A DNA stretch of 49,557 bases from Mycolicibacterium sp. P1-5 (GTDB lineage Bacteria; Actinomycetota; Actinomycetes; Mycobacteriales; Mycobacteriaceae), in NCBI RefSeq assembly GCF_008329565.1, contig NZ_NPKT01000028.1, positions 1 through 49,557 on the forward strand. Reading direction: 5' to 3'. Every line of letters begins with the position of its first letter. Within the stretch, counting starts at the first letter, position 1. Under the pieces are notes generated by a model. The model ran no database searches. It was given only the letters and a program-made list of their open reading frames with translations, and was not told the origin of the DNA. The position numbers and the translations under genes were made by a program. Positions 7,772-16,732 of the stretch are shown one piece after another.

Positions 7772-8461
7772 ATGGACGGTCGGAGATTGGCCGCAACAGC
7801 GGTCGTGGGCTGTGCGCTGGTAAGCGCCGGATGCGGCGGCACCACTGGTGGCGTTGCGGTGACGCCCACGGCGCCCAAGTTGATCGCGCGCCCCTTGGTC
7901 GAACGGGAACTGCCGGGGTTGTTGCTCAATGTGGATCAGGTGAATGCCGCGATGGGTGTCAACAACATGGCGGTCACGCATACAGCTACGGCGATGGACG
8001 ACAACGCCGGTTTCATGGCGCCGCCGGAGTGCCTCGCGATCGACGGCGCCGCTGAAACACTCGTGTATGCCGACAGTGGCTATCTGGCCGAGCGCGACCA
8101 AAGTCTCAGCGACGGCGACAAATTGGATCATTACGTCAAGCAGGCAGTAGTGCTGTATCCCACCGCAGACCAAGCCAACAGTTTCTTCACCGCCTCAACA
8201 CAACAATGGCAGGCGTGCCACGAATACACCCACACGCAGAGCGGCACCCGCTGGTCCGTCGGGCAGATCACAGTCACCGATAACACGTTGAGCACCACTG
8301 CGACAGAAGAAGAGGCGAAAGCCCCGGGCCGCGCCTGCGGCCGCGCACTCGAGCACCGGAACAACATCGTCATCGACGTGAACACCTGCGCCGCCGTCCC
8401 GGGTGATTCAGCGTCGAAAATTGCCGACCAGATCGCGGGCAACGTCGCCGCGAAGTGGTGA
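7772..8461 (+). CDS. Lipoprotein with PknH-like extracellular sensor domain
   Basis: 229 residues. A short signal peptide ends in the lipobox VSAGC (Cys21), so it should be lipid-anchored on the outer face of the membrane. The rest matches the mycobacterial PknH_C-type sensor domain: LVERELPGLLLNVDQVNAAMG near the start, the PPECLAIDGAA segment, QWQACHEYTH, and a terminal Cys pair in GRACGRAL and VNTCAAV that would form disulfides. This domain is the outside part of Ser/Thr kinase PknH but also occurs alone on lipoproteins, as here; no kinase is adjacent. It stops one base before the facing prfC stop. Confidence 0.82.
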   Translation: MDGRRLAATAVVGCALVSAGCGGTTGGVAVTPTAPKLIARPLVERELPGLLLNVDQVNAAMGVNNMAVTHTATAMDDNAGFMAPPECLAIDGAAETLVYADSGYLAERDQSLSDGDKLDHYVKQAVVLYPTADQANSFFTASTQQWQACHEYTHTQSGTRWSVGQITVTDNTLSTTATEEEAKAPGRACGRALEHRNNIVIDVNTCAAVPGDSASKIADQIAGNVAAKW

Positions 8462-10105
8462 TCAGTCGTCGCCGGCGGCGACCAATGGGCGCAGCGTCAC
8501 GGTCGGGTTGTCCTCGCTGAAGCCCTGCAGTCGCCACTTCGTGGTGAACAGCGCAAGCATGACGCCGTCGGTCCGGGTGAGGACCTCCGTCGACACCTGC
8601 TTGTCGACGAACGGTGCGTCCTCGGGATCGACAGCCCGCGCCACGGTGTAGGGCAGCGACTCCAGCGAGATCGGCGCGTTGAATTCGGTGGCCATCCGGT
8701 GACTGGTCACCTCGAACTGCAGCGGCCCGACAGCGGCGATCACCGGCGCCTGCTCGCCGCGGCGGTCTGACCGCAGAACCTGCACCACGCCTTCCTGCTC
8801 GAGTTGCTCGATGCCCTTGCGGAATTGCTTGTGCTTACTCGGGTCAGTGCCCCGCGCGACGGAGAAATACGCCGGTGCGAAGCTCGGTATCGGCGGGAAC
8901 TGCACGGGCACATCACGGAACAGCGTGTCGCCCGGCCGCAGCGCCGCCGCGTTGGCCAACCCGATCACATCGCCCGGCCACGCGTTGTCCAGCGTTGAGC
9001 GCTGTTGGCCGAACACCGATTGGGCGTACTTGGTGACGAACGGCTTGCCGGTCGAGGCATGGGTGAGGACATCACCGCGCTCGAACGTCCCCGAACACAC
9101 CCGGGCGTAGGCGATGCGGTCGCGGTGGGCGGAGTCCATTCCGGCCTGGACCTTGAAGACGAACGCACTGAACGGTGCATCGACGGGCCGCACATGTCCG
9201 TCGACGTCGACCTGGCCACTCGGCGGCGGCGCGAGCCGGGTCAAATTATCCAGAAGCTGGTTTACGCCGAAATTCAGTGCGGCGGAAGTGAACAGGACCG
9301 GGGTTGTGATGCCCTGCAGGAACGCTTCCTGGTCGTGGTCGCCGTCATCGGAGGACAGCAGTTCGCATTCTTCGACCGCGTTGTCCCAGTCGACGCCGGC
9401 CGCGTCCTGGGCCCGATCGGGTGCGATGTGCTCCTCGGGGGCGGCGGTGGCGCCGCCCGCCGTGCGGGTGAATCGAATGTAGTTGCCGGTGCGGCGATCC
9501 AGCACGCCCTTGAAATCACCGGCAATGCCGACCGGCCATGTCAATGGGGTGGGCTTGAGCCCGATGCGCTCCTGGATCTCGTCGAGAAGTTCCAGCGCAT
9601 CACGGCCGGGACGGTCCCACTTGTTGATGACGGTGAGGATCGGAAGGCCGCGGTGCTTGCACACCTGAAACAGCTTGAGCGTCTGCGGTTCCAGACCCTT
9701 GGCTGCGTCGATGAGCATGACCGCGCAGTCGACGGCGCTGAGAACCCGGTAGGTGTCCTCGGAGAAGTCGGCGTGCCCGGGGGTGTCGAGCAGGTTGATG
9801 ACGCAGTCTTGACCCTCCGGCGAGCGGTACGGGAACTGCAGCGCCGTCGAGGTGATGGAGATACCCCTGGCCTGTTCCATCTCCATCCAGTCCGAGACGG
9901 TGGACCGCCGCCCGGCTTTGCCGTGGATGGCGCCGGCCTGGGTGATGATTCTGGCATGCAGCACCAGCGCCTCGGTGAGTGTGGACTTACCTGCGTCGGG
10001 GTGGCTGATGACGGCGAACGTGCGACGACGGCTGGCTTCGGCCAAAAGCCGGCTAGCCGCAGCCGTGGTGGACGTCGTCCGGATACCGAGGTCTTGATCG
10101 CTCAT
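8462..10105 (-). CDS. prfC: Peptide chain release factor 3
   Basis: 547 residues from ATG 10105; the frame runs on to 10288 but the extra 61 residues are not RF3-like. Translational GTPase motifs: P-loop HPDAGKST (35-42), switch region GISITSTALQF, DTPGH (107-111), NKWD (161-164), then the RF3 domains II and III (FVFKVQAGMDSAHRDR, FAPAYFSVARGTDPSKHKQF). RF3 uses GTP to release RF1/RF2 from the ribosome after termination. Single gene, convergent with the lipoprotein; 191 bases separate it from the gene upstream. Confidence 0.97.
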   Translation of the reverse strand: MSDQDLGIRTTSTTAAASRLLAEASRRRTFAVISHPDAGKSTLTEALVLHARIITQAGAIHGKAGRRSTVSDWMEMEQARGISITSTALQFPYRSPEGQDCVINLLDTPGHADFSEDTYRVLSAVDCAVMLIDAAKGLEPQTLKLFQVCKHRGLPILTVINKWDRPGRDALELLDEIQERIGLKPTPLTWPVGIAGDFKGVLDRRTGNYIRFTRTAGGATAAPEEHIAPDRAQDAAGVDWDNAVEECELLSSDDGDHDQEAFLQGITTPVLFTSAALNFGVNQLLDNLTRLAPPPSGQVDVDGHVRPVDAPFSAFVFKVQAGMDSAHRDRIAYARVCSGTFERGDVLTHASTGKPFVTKYAQSVFGQQRSTLDNAWPGDVIGLANAAALRPGDTLFRDVPVQFPPIPSFAPAYFSVARGTDPSKHKQFRKGIEQLEQEGVVQVLRSDRRGEQAPVIAAVGPLQFEVTSHRMATEFNAPISLESLPYTVARAVDPEDAPFVDKQVSTEVLTRTDGVMLALFTTKWRLQGFSEDNPTVTLRPLVAAGDD

Positions 10106-10296
10106 TACGTCATCGATGTTATTTGCCGACGACGCAAAACCTCTAATCCTGTGGCCAGCCGAGACTTGTCGGAGCATGCGCGGATCTACGACCCGCTGAC
10201 CGCGCCGAATTTCACGTTTTGCGGCGCCGCAGTCGATCTTCCGCTGCGAAAGGTGAAAATCGATAGGAAAGTGGGTCAACGCCGGCACTGAAGGCC

Positions 10297-10782
10297 TTAC
10301 GAGGCCGCCTTCACGGTGCGCTTCGCTGATGTGCGCGGCTTGGCGGCCGGCAAGGGGGTGACTGCGGCGGGGCGGACGGGCCGGGCCTGGCGCCGGTTGT
10401 GACGCTCAATCCGCTTGTCCAGCACTCGCAGTTCGCGGGTGGTCAGTGAGCGGTTCTTGTGGACCAGGAGGTCGAGCTGCTGCCAGCTGAGACCGTCGAG
10501 ATCGCCGTCTGCATCATGGGTGGCGACGACAACGCAGCCGGGCAGAAGCGGCACCGACTTGGCGGTGAAATTGGTCGTCGCCAGGAGAACTTCAGTCGCT
10601 TGCTCGTTGATTCGGCGCTGGCATCCCGGAGGTGACGGGCTGAACCAGAAGTCGAATTGCCGGTCGGGACTGGTCAGGCAGTGCAGCTGACGGCCCTTGA
10701 AGAGGCGATCGATATCGGCCTTGGTGTAGGCGCGAGTCTCATATACGGGGCCATTGGAGCTGAAGTAAAGGATTGTGTTCAT
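10297..10782 (-). CDS. Unknown protein with basic C-terminal tail
   Basis: 161 residues; family not recognised. The N-terminal 120 residues look globular (MNTILYFSSNGPVYETRAY, a Cys in LHCLTSPDRQ, and VLLATTNFTAKSVPLLPGC). The C-terminal 40 residues are rich in Lys, Arg, Ala and Pro, resembling the disordered nucleic-acid-binding tails of some mycobacterial proteins. Codon use is ordinary for the window. It stands alone, with a 139-base AT-richer gap upstream that contains a GTTAC direct repeat (10841-10854) and probably its promoter. RNA or DNA binding is only a guess. Confidence 0.65.
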   Translation of the reverse strand: MNTILYFSSNGPVYETRAYTKADIDRLFKGRQLHCLTSPDRQFDFWFSPSPPGCQRRINEQATEVLLATTNFTAKSVPLLPGCVVVATHDADGDLDGLSWQQLDLLVHKNRSLTTRELRVLDKRIERHNRRQARPVRPAAVTPLPAAKPRTSAKRTVKAAS

Positions 10783-10921
10783 AAGGGTGATCCATTCGAC
10801 TCTTTCTTAGCTGGTCAGGACGGCGCCGAGCCCTCAGCGCTGTTACTAAAGTTACCCATGTTGCAATTGAGACAAACCTGGATCTCAATGTGGACACGGT
10901 GTGTTTTAGCTGACAGTGCCG

Positions 10922-13822
10922 TCAGTCGTCCCAGAGAAGCAGTTGACGCACCGCTGGCCGTGAGCCGTAGGGGCGCAGCATCGCACTGGCCGGGCGCGGT
11001 CGTACCCGCAGCGGCCACCAGAACCAGCGCCCGAGAAGTGCGGCGATCGAGGGCGTCATGAACGACCGCACGATCAACGTGTCGAACAAGAGGCCCAGCC
11101 CGATCGTGGTGCCGATCTGGCCGAGCACCAGAAGATCACTGAAGACGAACGAGGCCATGGTGAAGGCGAACACCAGGCCGGCGGCGGTGACCACGCCCCC
11201 GGTGCTGGCCATCGCGCGGATGATGCCGGTGTTCAGACCCGCGCCGATTTCTTCTTTGAATCGCGATATCAGCAGCAGGTTGTAATCCGAACCCACTGCC
11301 AGCAGCAGGATCACCGCCAACGCGAGCACCACCCAGTACAACGGCTTACCCAGCAGATCCTGCCAAACCAACACGGACAATCCGAACGAAGCCCCCAACG
11401 ACAGCGCCACCGTACCGACGATCACCAAAGCGGCCACAATGCTTCTGGTGATGAACATCATGATCAGCAGGATCAGGCTGAGCGCAGCAATGCCGGCAAT
11501 CATCAGGTCGTACTTGGCCATATCGGCAATGTCTTTGTAGGTCGCCGCCGTGCCGCCGATGTAGATGCTCGACCCTGCCAGGGGGGTACCCTTGACCGCC
11601 TCCTGCACGGCGTGCCGGATCGTCTCGATATGCGAAAGGCCTTCAGGCGTAGCGGGATCCACGTCGTGGGTGATGATCATCCGGGCTGCCTTGCCATCAG
11701 GGGAGAGGAACAGCTTGAGCCCGCGCTGAAACTCGCTGTTGCTGAAGGCTTCCGGCGGCAGGTAGAAGGAGTCATCGGTCTTGGACGCGTCGAAGGCGGT
11801 GCCGAGCGCAGTCGCGTTCTGCAGCGCCGCCGCCGTCTGGTCGTAAATGCCCGACTGGGTGGCGTAGTTCGTCATCGACAGCTCACGGTTGGCCTGCTGG
11901 CTGTCGATCTGCTGCGGAATCAGGGCGAGCAACTTTGGCTGCAGCGCATCCAGCTTGTCCAAACTCGCTGTGACATTGGCCAACTGGTCGGTCAGGGCGT
12001 CGATTCCGTCGAGTGCGTCGAACACCGACCGCAGCGCCGCGCAGGCCGGAATGTCGAAACAGTGCGGTTCCCAGTAGAAGTAGTTGCGCAGCGGCCGGAA
12101 GAAATCGTCGAAGTTGGCGATCTTGTTGCGCAGATCCTGTGACACGGCAACGGTTTGGTGGAATGCCTCAACCTGATCGTGGGTGGCGGCTGAACTCTCC
12201 TGCTGCAGGGCGTACTGCTGGCGCAGGATGTTGATCGTCTTGTCGGTCTCGCTTACCTGCTTGAGCAGATCCGCGGCGCGCGCCTGCTGGTAGGGCAGGT
12301 TGTTGATCTGGGCGCTGCTTTGCGCACTGATCTGAAATGGCACGGAACTGTGGTCGAGCGGCGTTCCCAATGGGCGGGTGATGGATTGGACCATCGCGAT
12401 GCCCGGGGTGTGGAAGACGGCCTTGGCGACCCGTTCCAACAGGATCATGTCGGTGGGGTTGCGCAGATCATGACTTGTCTCGATCATCAGCAGTTCGGGG
12501 TTGAGTCGCGCTTTCGAGAAATGCCGCTCCGCGGCGGTGTAGCCCACGTTGGACGGAGCATCGGCGGGCATGTAGGCACCGACGTCGTAGCTGGTCTTGT
12601 ATCCCGGCAGCGCGAGCAGGCCGATCAGCGCGATCCCCAGGGAGACGACGAGAATCGGTCCCGGCCAGCGCACGACCGCGGTTCCGATGCGCCGCCAACC
12701 GCGGGTCTTGGCACGGCGTCTGGGGTCGAGTAGGCCGAAGTGGCTGCCGATCGTCAGAACGGCGGGCGCCAGGGTGAGTGCGGCGATCAGTGCGATGAAT
12801 ACACCGATGGCCGCGGGAATGCCCAGGCTCTGGAAGTAGGGATTGCGGGTGAAGGTCAGGCAGTAGACCGCACCGATGATCGTCAACCCCGAACCGAGAA
12901 TGACGTGTGACGTCCCGCGGTAGGTGTCGTAGAACGCGGTCTGGCGGTCCACGCCGGCGGACCTCTCCTCGTGATAGCGGCCGACCAGGAAGATCGCGTA
13001 ATCGGTACCGGCGGCGATGACCAACAGCGTGAGGATGTTGGTTGAGTACGTCGAGAGTCCGATGAACCCGGAGTTGGCCAGGAACGAGACGATGCCGCGC
13101 GCCGCCGACATTTCGATGAGCACCGTGATCAGCATCAACAGCATGGTTACGACCGACCGGTACACCAGCAGCAGCATGATCGCGATCACCCCGATGGTGA
13201 GCAGGGTGACCTTCGTGGTCCCCTTGTCGCCGGTCTCGAACTGGTCGGCGACCTGAGGTGCCGCGCCGGTTACGTATGCCTTGACACCGGGCGGTGCCGG
13301 AGTGTGATCGACGGTGTCGCGGACGGCGTCAACAGAGGCCAGCGACAGCGCTTCGCCCTGGTTGCCGGAGAGGAACACCTGGACATAGGCGGCTTTGCCG
13401 TCGGGACTCTGCGCTCCGGCGGCCGTCAGCGGATCGCCCCAGAAGTCCTGGATGTGCTGGACGTGTTTGTGGTCGGCGGAGAGTCTTCGGATCAACTCGT
13501 CGTAGTACCGGTGCGCGTCGGTGCCGAGCGGTTGGTCACCTTCGAGCACGATCATCGCCGCGCTGTCGGAGTCGAACTCACCGAAGACGTGACCGATGCG
13601 TTTGAACGCCTGTAGTGACGGGGAGTCGGGGGAACTCAACGCAACGTTGTGCTCTTGGCCGACGACTTCCAGCTGCGGTACCAGCGCGTTGCTCAGGACG
13701 GTGATCGCCAGCCAGAACAGCAGGATTGGGATGCAGAGACGCCGCGTTGCCCGGGCGAACCGGTGCGTCAGCGATCGGTCGGCGACCTGCTGATCGGGAT
13801 CCTCGGTCGAAACGCTCTGCAC
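10922..13822 (-). CDS. MmpL-family RND transporter
   Basis: 966 residues from GTG 13822, the usual MmpL size. One helix near residue 35 is followed by a large outside loop, a five-helix block (about 205-370) with the RND proton-relay segment AAGTDYAIFLVGRYHEE, a second outside loop (about 420-755), and a second helix block with the matching AVGSDYNLLLISRFKEE. These paired D-Y motifs are typical of MmpL lipid exporters. No mmpS partner or lipid-synthesis genes adjoin it. Downstream of a TetR gene on the same strand; both promoters carry the same operator, so it is probably TetR-repressed. Cargo (lipid, siderophore or drug) unknown. Confidence 0.94.
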   Translation of the reverse strand: MQSVSTEDPDQQVADRSLTHRFARATRRLCIPILLFWLAITVLSNALVPQLEVVGQEHNVALSSPDSPSLQAFKRIGHVFGEFDSDSAAMIVLEGDQPLGTDAHRYYDELIRRLSADHKHVQHIQDFWGDPLTAAGAQSPDGKAAYVQVFLSGNQGEALSLASVDAVRDTVDHTPAPPGVKAYVTGAAPQVADQFETGDKGTTKVTLLTIGVIAIMLLLVYRSVVTMLLMLITVLIEMSAARGIVSFLANSGFIGLSTYSTNILTLLVIAAGTDYAIFLVGRYHEERSAGVDRQTAFYDTYRGTSHVILGSGLTIIGAVYCLTFTRNPYFQSLGIPAAIGVFIALIAALTLAPAVLTIGSHFGLLDPRRRAKTRGWRRIGTAVVRWPGPILVVSLGIALIGLLALPGYKTSYDVGAYMPADAPSNVGYTAAERHFSKARLNPELLMIETSHDLRNPTDMILLERVAKAVFHTPGIAMVQSITRPLGTPLDHSSVPFQISAQSSAQINNLPYQQARAADLLKQVSETDKTINILRQQYALQQESSAATHDQVEAFHQTVAVSQDLRNKIANFDDFFRPLRNYFYWEPHCFDIPACAALRSVFDALDGIDALTDQLANVTASLDKLDALQPKLLALIPQQIDSQQANRELSMTNYATQSGIYDQTAAALQNATALGTAFDASKTDDSFYLPPEAFSNSEFQRGLKLFLSPDGKAARMIITHDVDPATPEGLSHIETIRHAVQEAVKGTPLAGSSIYIGGTAATYKDIADMAKYDLMIAGIAALSLILLIMMFITRSIVAALVIVGTVALSLGASFGLSVLVWQDLLGKPLYWVVLALAVILLLAVGSDYNLLLISRFKEEIGAGLNTGIIRAMASTGGVVTAAGLVFAFTMASFVFSDLLVLGQIGTTIGLGLLFDTLIVRSFMTPSIAALLGRWFWWPLRVRPRPASAMLRPYGSRPAVRQLLLWDD

Positions 13823-13907
13823 CCGTTGGCCTTTCGATAACCGGCGAACACGATTACATGGCGGGGAGAGATCGTTTCCCGGTCAGCTGGGGCTGATCGC
13901 TCTAGAC

Positions 13908-13924
13908 GGTACGGTACGGTACTG
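13908..13924. promoter_or_regulatory. Probable TetR operator upstream of mmpL
   Basis: Three GTAC cores at exact 5-base spacing (13909, 13914, 13919). Base by base this 17-mer matches the palindrome in the tetR promoter (14571-14587) at 14 of 17 positions. It lies 85 bases upstream of the mmpL start, between tetR and mmpL, as expected for repression by the TetR protein. Confidence 0.65.
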
Positions 13925-13948
13925 GATCGCCTCCGGCAACACTTCGTT

Positions 13949-14545
13949 CTAGCTGATAGGACGGGTGAGGCTGGGAATGATGACGTTGTCGACGAGCGCC
14001 TGCACGGTCGTTTCCGAAGGCGGGCGATTGGGGACGATCGACCGGAAGATCAGGTAACCGGGCATCAGATCCCAGAGTTCCTCGGTGATCGCCTCCGCCT
14101 TGATCTCACCGCGGTCGACGGCCTGCTGCAGAACCGACTCGATCAGCGCTTTGCGTTGGTCGAGGAATTGGTGCTGCATGGCCTCGCGCAGTGCAGGGTC
14201 GCGGGAGACCTCGACCATCACCGCACGCATGGTGGCGGAGTGTTGGGCGGCCTGCTCTGTGATGGCATCGCCGAGGTGGAGCAAGTCGCCGCGCAGAGTC
14301 CCGGTGTCGGGGCGGACCGCCGCGCAGCGGATGCCTTCGATGAAGGCGGCCAGAACCAGCTCACCCTTGGAAGGCCAGCGTCGATACACCGTGGCCTTGC
14401 TCGCTTTGGCAGTGGCTGCGACAGCGTCGACAGTCAGCCGCTCGTACCCGTGCTGCTGCAGCAGCTGCAGGGTCGCAGCCAGCAGCTCCGCTTCACGCGG
14501 CGACCACGGCGACGATTCCGCCTCGTAGTCGGCAATCTTGGCCAC
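13949..14545 (-). CDS. TetR-family regulator of mmpL
   Basis: 198 residues from GTG 14545 (VAKIADYEAE), preferred because a palindromic operator occupies 14568-14589; an ATG at 14596 would put it inside the gene. The N-terminal helix-turn-helix reads ATLQLLQQHGYERLTVDAVA, then KASKATVYRRWPSKGELV, the classical TetR DNA-binding region. The C-terminal domain is a helical ligand pocket ending near ELWDLMPGYLIFRSIVPNRPPSE. It probably represses itself and mmpL, with a transported compound as inducer (inference). Confidence 0.9.
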   Translation of the reverse strand: MAKIADYEAESSPWSPREAELLAATLQLLQQHGYERLTVDAVAATAKASKATVYRRWPSKGELVLAAFIEGIRCAAVRPDTGTLRGDLLHLGDAITEQAAQHSATMRAVMVEVSRDPALREAMQHQFLDQRKALIESVLQQAVDRGEIKAEAITEELWDLMPGYLIFRSIVPNRPPSETTVQALVDNVIIPSLTRPIS

Positions 14546-14567
14546 GCGCTCACCATAGAGCGCATAC

Positions 14568-14589
14568 GGCAGTACGGTCCAGTACTGCC
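14568..14589. promoter_or_regulatory. Perfect TetR operator between tetR and the L,D-transpeptidase-like gene
   Basis: GGCAGTAC (14568-14575) and GTACTGCC (14582-14589) are exact reverse complements around a 6-base spacer: 8-base arms, 22 bases in all. It lies 22 bases upstream of the tetR GTG and 56 bases upstream of the divergent gene at 14646, so it may control both. A close copy lies before mmpL. Confidence 0.72.
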
Positions 14590-14645
14590 GGACCATTCCG
14601 AAAGGCCATTTCGTTGCACCGGATCGCCCACACCCTGCAGTTACG

Positions 14646-15311
14646 ATGAACGCCGTGGCGAGCCTCGTGGTGCGATTCGGCCTGGCACTGCTGTTGAGCG
14701 TGCTGTTTGCTCCACCGGCGAGCGCCGCACCGGAGTCCTCGCAGCAGTGGATCGTCGTCGGCGTGCCCGCCGCCAATGCCACCACCGGCACGTTGACCGC
14801 GTTCCAGCGGGTCGGGCAGGACTGGAAGGTCGTTCTGGGTCCAACGCCGGCCAAGGTCGGCGAACTCGGCGTCGGCGCCCCGGCCGACGGTGTCTACCGC
14901 ACCCCGGAAGGCACCTTCGGATTCGACCAGGCCTTCGGGCGCCAGCCCAACCCCGGCACCAAGATGCCCTACTTCCAGGCGACCAACCAGGACTGGTGGG
15001 ACGAGGACGGGAAGTCCTCGACGTACAACACCCACGTCCGGTCGGCGAGCCAACCATCGGGCATCGCCGAGAACCTCTACGACTCCGGGCCGGTCTACGA
15101 CTACGCGGTCAACATCACGTCCAATCCGCAACGGATTCCGGGGAAGGTGGCCGGGATCTTCCTGCATGTGACCGACGGCAATCCCACGTGGGGATGTGTC
15201 GCCATCGGGCGCGAGGAAATGAAGTCGATACTGAACTGGCTAGACCCCGCGGCCAACCCGCAGATCACCATCGGAGTCGGTGAGCCCTCGCTGATCACGG
15301 CCCGGTCATGA
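14646..15311 (+). CDS. Secreted L,D-transpeptidase-like (YkuD-fold) protein
   Basis: 221 residues. A signal peptide (RFGLALLLSVLFAPPASA) ends near residue 28. The rest matches the actinobacterial L,D-transpeptidase catalytic-domain family: FLHVTDGNPTWGCVAIGREE places His174 and the nucleophile Cys184 at the spacing of the YkuD HxxxG...GC motif. Such enzymes form or edit 3-3 peptidoglycan cross-links; members of this subgroup have not, to my knowledge, been well characterised. The last 4 bases overlap the DUF1906 gene (ATGA), so both are translated together and act outside the membrane. Confidence 0.85.
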   Translation: MNAVASLVVRFGLALLLSVLFAPPASAAPESSQQWIVVGVPAANATTGTLTAFQRVGQDWKVVLGPTPAKVGELGVGAPADGVYRTPEGTFGFDQAFGRQPNPGTKMPYFQATNQDWWDEDGKSSTYNTHVRSASQPSGIAENLYDSGPVYDYAVNITSNPQRIPGKVAGIFLHVTDGNPTWGCVAIGREEMKSILNWLDPAANPQITIGVGEPSLITARS

Positions 15312-16066
15312 CCGAGCCGAATCGGCGCGACGTCTTCCGGTATGCGGTCACGGCGCTGGCCGGCGCCGCTGTCCTCGGTGCGCCGAAGGCATCTGCTGAC
15401 GGGTTGCGGCTCATCGATTTCGCGGTACGGCTTGTCTCGCCGGAACAGATCAAAGCCGCGGGCTTCGACGGCGCGTTGGTGTATGTGTCCGAGCTGCGGC
15501 CAGGTGCCACCTTCGATTTCAAGCCCGTCACTCGCGAATACACCGACGGCCTCATGGCGGCCGGGCTGCACGTCGTCAGCTGCTACCAGTACGGAAAACC
15601 CAACTGGCCCAACGCTCCGTCGGATTTCACCCGCGGCTTTGACGGCGGTGTGGCCGACGCCCAGACCGCACTGCGGCTGCACGGTGCGGCGGGCGGACCG
15701 AGTTCGGCGCCGATCTTCTTCAGCGTCGACGAGGACATCAGCTCTGACACGTGGAAAAGCACCGCGATCCGATGGTTCCAGGGGATCAACTCGGTGCTCG
15801 GTGTCGAGCGCACCGGTATCTATGGTGGTGTCCGTCAACTCAAATGGGCAATCGGCGACGGCGTTGTCGGTCATTCCACGACGTCCGGTTATCGCTGGGG
15901 TTGGCAGACGAAGGCATGGTCGGGCGGTGCGCGCGAACCCGCCGCCGTCCTCTTTCAGCGCGAGGTGGTCACACCGTCGGACCCGGGCGCGGTAATCGAC
16001 GGTGTCAGCGTCGATGTCGACGATGTGTTGGCGCCGGACTTCGGCCAGTGGAACTTGGCCCGCTGA
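15308..16066 (+). CDS. Tat-exported DUF1906 glycoside-hydrolase-like protein
   Basis: 252 residues. A twin-arginine signal (RRDVFRYAV, Arg6-Arg7; cleavage near ASA at 28-30) precedes a DUF1906/Rv2525c-like TIM-barrel domain: LIDFAVRLVSPEQIKAAGF at the start, then SCYQYGK and FFSVDED with acidic residues at barrel strand ends, and a final DVDDVLAPDFGQW. Tuberculosis Rv2525c is a Tat substrate with the same fold linked to cell-wall integrity. Coupled to the L,D-transpeptidase-like gene by an ATGA overlap, which supports a peptidoglycan or arabinogalactan role. It abuts the facing nitroreductase stop with no gap. Confidence 0.87.
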   Translation: MTEPNRRDVFRYAVTALAGAAVLGAPKASADGLRLIDFAVRLVSPEQIKAAGFDGALVYVSELRPGATFDFKPVTREYTDGLMAAGLHVVSCYQYGKPNWPNAPSDFTRGFDGGVADAQTALRLHGAAGGPSSAPIFFSVDEDISSDTWKSTAIRWFQGINSVLGVERTGIYGGVRQLKWAIGDGVVGHSTTSGYRWGWQTKAWSGGAREPAAVLFQREVVTPSDPGAVIDGVSVDVDDVLAPDFGQWNLAR

Positions 16067-16720
16067 TCAGTTGTCGACAAACACGACGTTGTTCTCGAGC
16101 GGATTGCGCGGCACGCTGAGCTGATTGCAGGCGAACTCTGGATCGGGATAGCCGATCGAGACACCGCACAGGATGCGCATCTCTTCACCGATGCCCAGCT
16201 GCTCACGCAGCACATCGGGATAACCGGCGACCGAGACCTGCACGCAGCTGCCGAGCCCCCGCGCGGTGAGCGCGAGCAGGAAGGTCTGCAGGAACATGCC
16301 GACGCCGACGGCATCGACTTCGCCGAGTTCACGGTGCATGCACACGATGCCGGCCAGGGGAGCCCGGAAGAATTCCCAATTACGCAGTACTGCAAGGCGT
16401 CTGGCCTCGGCATCGTCGCGTGCGACACCCATCGTCCCGTACACCAGAGCGCCTAGCTCACGACGCAGGTGGGTGAACGACTCCGGCAGTTCGGGCACGT
16501 TCGGGGCCTCGATGTCGGCCTGCTCGAGCAGGGCTTCGGCCAGGCGATCCCGGGCCGGGCCGGCGGCGAAGACCACATGCCATGGCTGGATGTTGGAGTT
16601 GGATGGGGCGCGGATCGCCAGCTCCAGCGACTCGGTGATCAACTCCCTGGGCACCGGCTTGTCGCGCAGGAACAGGCGGATGGACCGACGGTCGCGGACC
16701 GCGTCCTCGAGGTCGTACAT
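16067..16720 (-). CDS. FMN-dependent nitroreductase
   Basis: 217 residues of the nitroreductase fold: MYDLEDAVRDRRSIRLFLRDKPVPRE at the start and the flavin-binding APSNSNIQPWHVVF segment (38-51), later GVGMFLQTFLLALTARGLGSC and a terminal SIGYPDP. These homodimers use FMN and NAD(P)H to reduce nitro, quinone or enone groups. It is a paralogue of the gene at 33152. Last gene of a minus-strand run (SDR, hydrolase, MDR reductase, this gene) with gaps of 2 to 18 bases, so probably an operon. Confidence 0.9.
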   Translation of the reverse strand: MYDLEDAVRDRRSIRLFLRDKPVPRELITESLELAIRAPSNSNIQPWHVVFAAGPARDRLAEALLEQADIEAPNVPELPESFTHLRRELGALVYGTMGVARDDAEARRLAVLRNWEFFRAPLAGIVCMHRELGEVDAVGVGMFLQTFLLALTARGLGSCVQVSVAGYPDVLREQLGIGEEMRILCGVSIGYPDPEFACNQLSVPRNPLENNVVFVDN

Positions 16721-16732
16721 CGCTTCCCGCTT

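Noticed and set aside
10106..10288. 61-residue extension of RF3
   Set aside because: Not similar to RF3, and ATG 10105 gives the normal family length.
9005..10291. 428-codon plus-strand ORF opposite prfC
   Set aside because: Antisense to a strongly conserved GTPase; no start context or domain.
14546..14854. Extended N-terminus of TetR
   Set aside because: It would bury the palindromic operator in the gene and overlap the divergent L,D-transpeptidase-like signal peptide region.
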